NCBI RefSeq assembly: GCF_009834765.1
Contig: NZ_WVHP01000021.1
Coordinates: 62,001-126,000 of the forward strand
DNA: 64,000 bases
Direction: 5' to 3'
DNA from: Saccharibacter sp. EH611
GTDB lineage: Bacteria; Pseudomonadota; Alphaproteobacteria; Acetobacterales; Acetobacteraceae
The notes beneath the pieces are model-generated. The model had not been told where the DNA came from, searched no databases, and worked only from the letters and a program-made list of their open reading frames with translations. The translations under genes and the position numbers were made by a program. Shown here in pieces: positions 63,029-64,000 of this stretch (positions are counted from its first letter, which is position 1; each line of letters opens with the position of its first letter).

Positions 63029-63857
63029 GGAGAGCACGGATAAGCCGATGCCTTTATTGGATCATTTGGTGGAGCTTCGTCGCCGTTTGATCTGGTCGAT
63101 TGCGACCTTCATCATTGCTTTTGGAATTTGTTATCATTTCTCTGGTGAGATTTATCGCTTTCTCGCGGCTCCCCTAGCGGAGATTATGCGCCAGAAGAAC
63201 GAGCAGCCGCATCTGATTTATACGGCCTTGTATGAGGCATTTTTCACCTATTTGCGGGTGGCCGTTTTTGGCGCCATTTTCCTGTCTTTCCCGATGATCG
63301 CGATCCAAGCGTGGATTTTTATCGCTCCGGGCCTTTACCGCGATGAAAAACGGGCTTTTGCTCCGTTCTTGGTAGCGACACCGGTGCTGTTTCTCTTAGG
63401 GGCTGCGCTGGCGTATTATCTCGTTTTCCCGATGGCGTGGAAGTTCTTTCTCTCTTTCCAACAAACGGGAGGGGCGAGCGATATGGGCATTCAGTTGCAG
63501 GCGCGTGTGTCGGAATATCTTGATCTTGTCACGAAGATGATCTTGGCGTTTGGCACATGTTTTGAGCTACCCGTAGTGCTGACCTTGCTGGTGCGTGTTG
63601 GGTTAGTGCAGACCGCGCAGCTCCGTCGTGTGCGGCGCTATGCGTATGTTGGGGCCTTTGCGGTTTCGGCTGTTATTGCCCCGCCGGATGCCATTACGAT
63701 GTTAAGCCTCGCCATTCCTTTGGTGATTTTATATGAAATTTCCATTCTCGCTGCTCGGTTGGTAGAACCCCGTCGCGTGGACGAGGATGATGACGAGAAC
63801 GATGATGAGCCCTCTCATCCTCATGAGACGACAACGACGACAGACGGAGCCTCTTAA
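63015..63857 (+). CDS. tatC: Sec-independent protein translocase protein TatC
   Basis: Six-helix inner-membrane receptor for twin-arginine signals. The N-terminal [16 protein letters not shown] motif, the F-ITPLE-like region, YFKLFVPGL-like [16 protein letters not shown], and the conserved Glu in [11 protein letters not shown] are all present. ATG 63015 (GAAAGAGGA upstream) gives 280 residues; ATG 63009 would add two. The start overlaps tatB, and the C-terminus is a charged Asp/Glu tail. Confidence 0.96.
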   Translation: MAASEESTDKPMPLLDHLVELRRRLIWSIATFIIAFGICYHFSGEIYRFLAAPLAEIMRQKNEQPHLIYTALYEAFFTYLRVAVFGAIFLSFPMIAIQAWIFIAPGLYRDEKRAFAPFLVATPVLFLLGAALAYYLVFPMAWKFFLSFQQTGGASDMGIQLQARVSEYLDLVTKMILAFGTCFELPVVLTLLVRVGLVQTAQLRRVRRYAYVGAFAVSAVIAPPDAITMLSLAIPLVILYEISILAARLVEPRRVDEDDDENDDEPSHPHETTTTTDGAS

Positions 63858-63859
63858 TC

Positions 63860-64000
63860 ATGCATGACCTGAAAGCCCTTCGTGCAGACCCTGCGGGTTT
63901 TGACGCCGCTCTCGCTCGCCGTGGGCTAGACCCTGTTGCTGAGCGTTTAGTAGCAGAGGACGAGCAGCGCCGGGCCGCCTTGGCAGAACTTCAGCAGGCT
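63860..64000 (+). CDS. serS: Seryl-tRNA synthetase (3'-truncated by window edge)
   Basis: Only the first 47 codons are in the window: [15 protein letters not shown], then [14 protein letters not shown] and a charged helix with [13 protein letters not shown]. This matches the N-terminal tRNA-binding coiled coil of bacterial SerRS. ATG 63860 lies two bases after the tatC stop. The catalytic part is outside the window. Confidence 0.88.
   Translation, partial: MHDLKALRADPAGFDAALARRGLDPVAERLVAEDEQRRAALAELQQA

Overview
The window looks like chromosome of an acetic acid bacterium (Acetobacteraceae, Alphaproteobacteria) of moderate G+C. The inference rests on alphaproteobacterial gene orders and protein styles: cheAWRB-cheY-cheD-cheT, mreBCD-mrdA-rodA, argS-SPOR-scpA-scpB-tatB-tatC-serS, and a two-subunit glycyl-tRNA synthetase. 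A secreted pectinase and a GDP-mannose gene fit a plant-, flower- or insect-associated sugar lifestyle. Genus cannot be fixed from the sequence alone.

Layout. 1-5664: chemotaxis operon (cheA cut by the window start, cheW, cheR, cheB, cheY, cheD and a small last gene that looks like CheT). 5710-11626: secreted GH28 pectinase, exported M3 dipeptidyl peptidase, a small monooxygenase, serine dehydratase and a small exported protein. 11627-19130: accessory, decayed stretch with a degenerate IS5-type transposase, an MFS transporter, a J-domain protein, a broken GT4 glycosyltransferase, manC, an AT-rich HEPN-domain gene and tRNA-Arg(CCG). 19264-30102: rmuC, a lipase-like hydrolase, polA, a degenerate Sco-like protein, a HAD phosphatase, a frameshifted GT8 glycosyltransferase, purD, xseA and a lipoprotein. 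30434-36289: RNase E, a Tat-exported amidase, and leuA with a possible leader peptide. 36351-43826: a TSUP permease, the rod-shape and wall-elongation operon, and a LysE-type exporter. 43904-51427: glySQ, a DUF2076 protein, a Rieske/FAD oxidoreductase and aspS. 51509-56767: Fur-boxed TonB receptor, an AT-rich methyltransferase-like gene, a GT2 glycosyltransferase, xthA and an IscA/ErpA protein. 56917-64000: dgt, argS, a SPOR protein, scpAB, tatBC and the start of serS.

Genes that work together: the che genes form one signalling pathway; mreBCD, PBP2 and RodA form the elongasome; the Tat proteins probably export the amidase encoded at 33672; polA, xseA, xthA and rmuC serve DNA repair. Most housekeeping genes are intact. 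Disrupted reading frames are confined to two glycosyltransferases and one transposase remnant. The most unusual items are the CheT-like DxxxQ protein, the HEPN gene beside a tRNA, the homopolymer-disrupted glycosyltransferases, the leuA leader candidate and the Sco protein that lacks its usual copper ligands.
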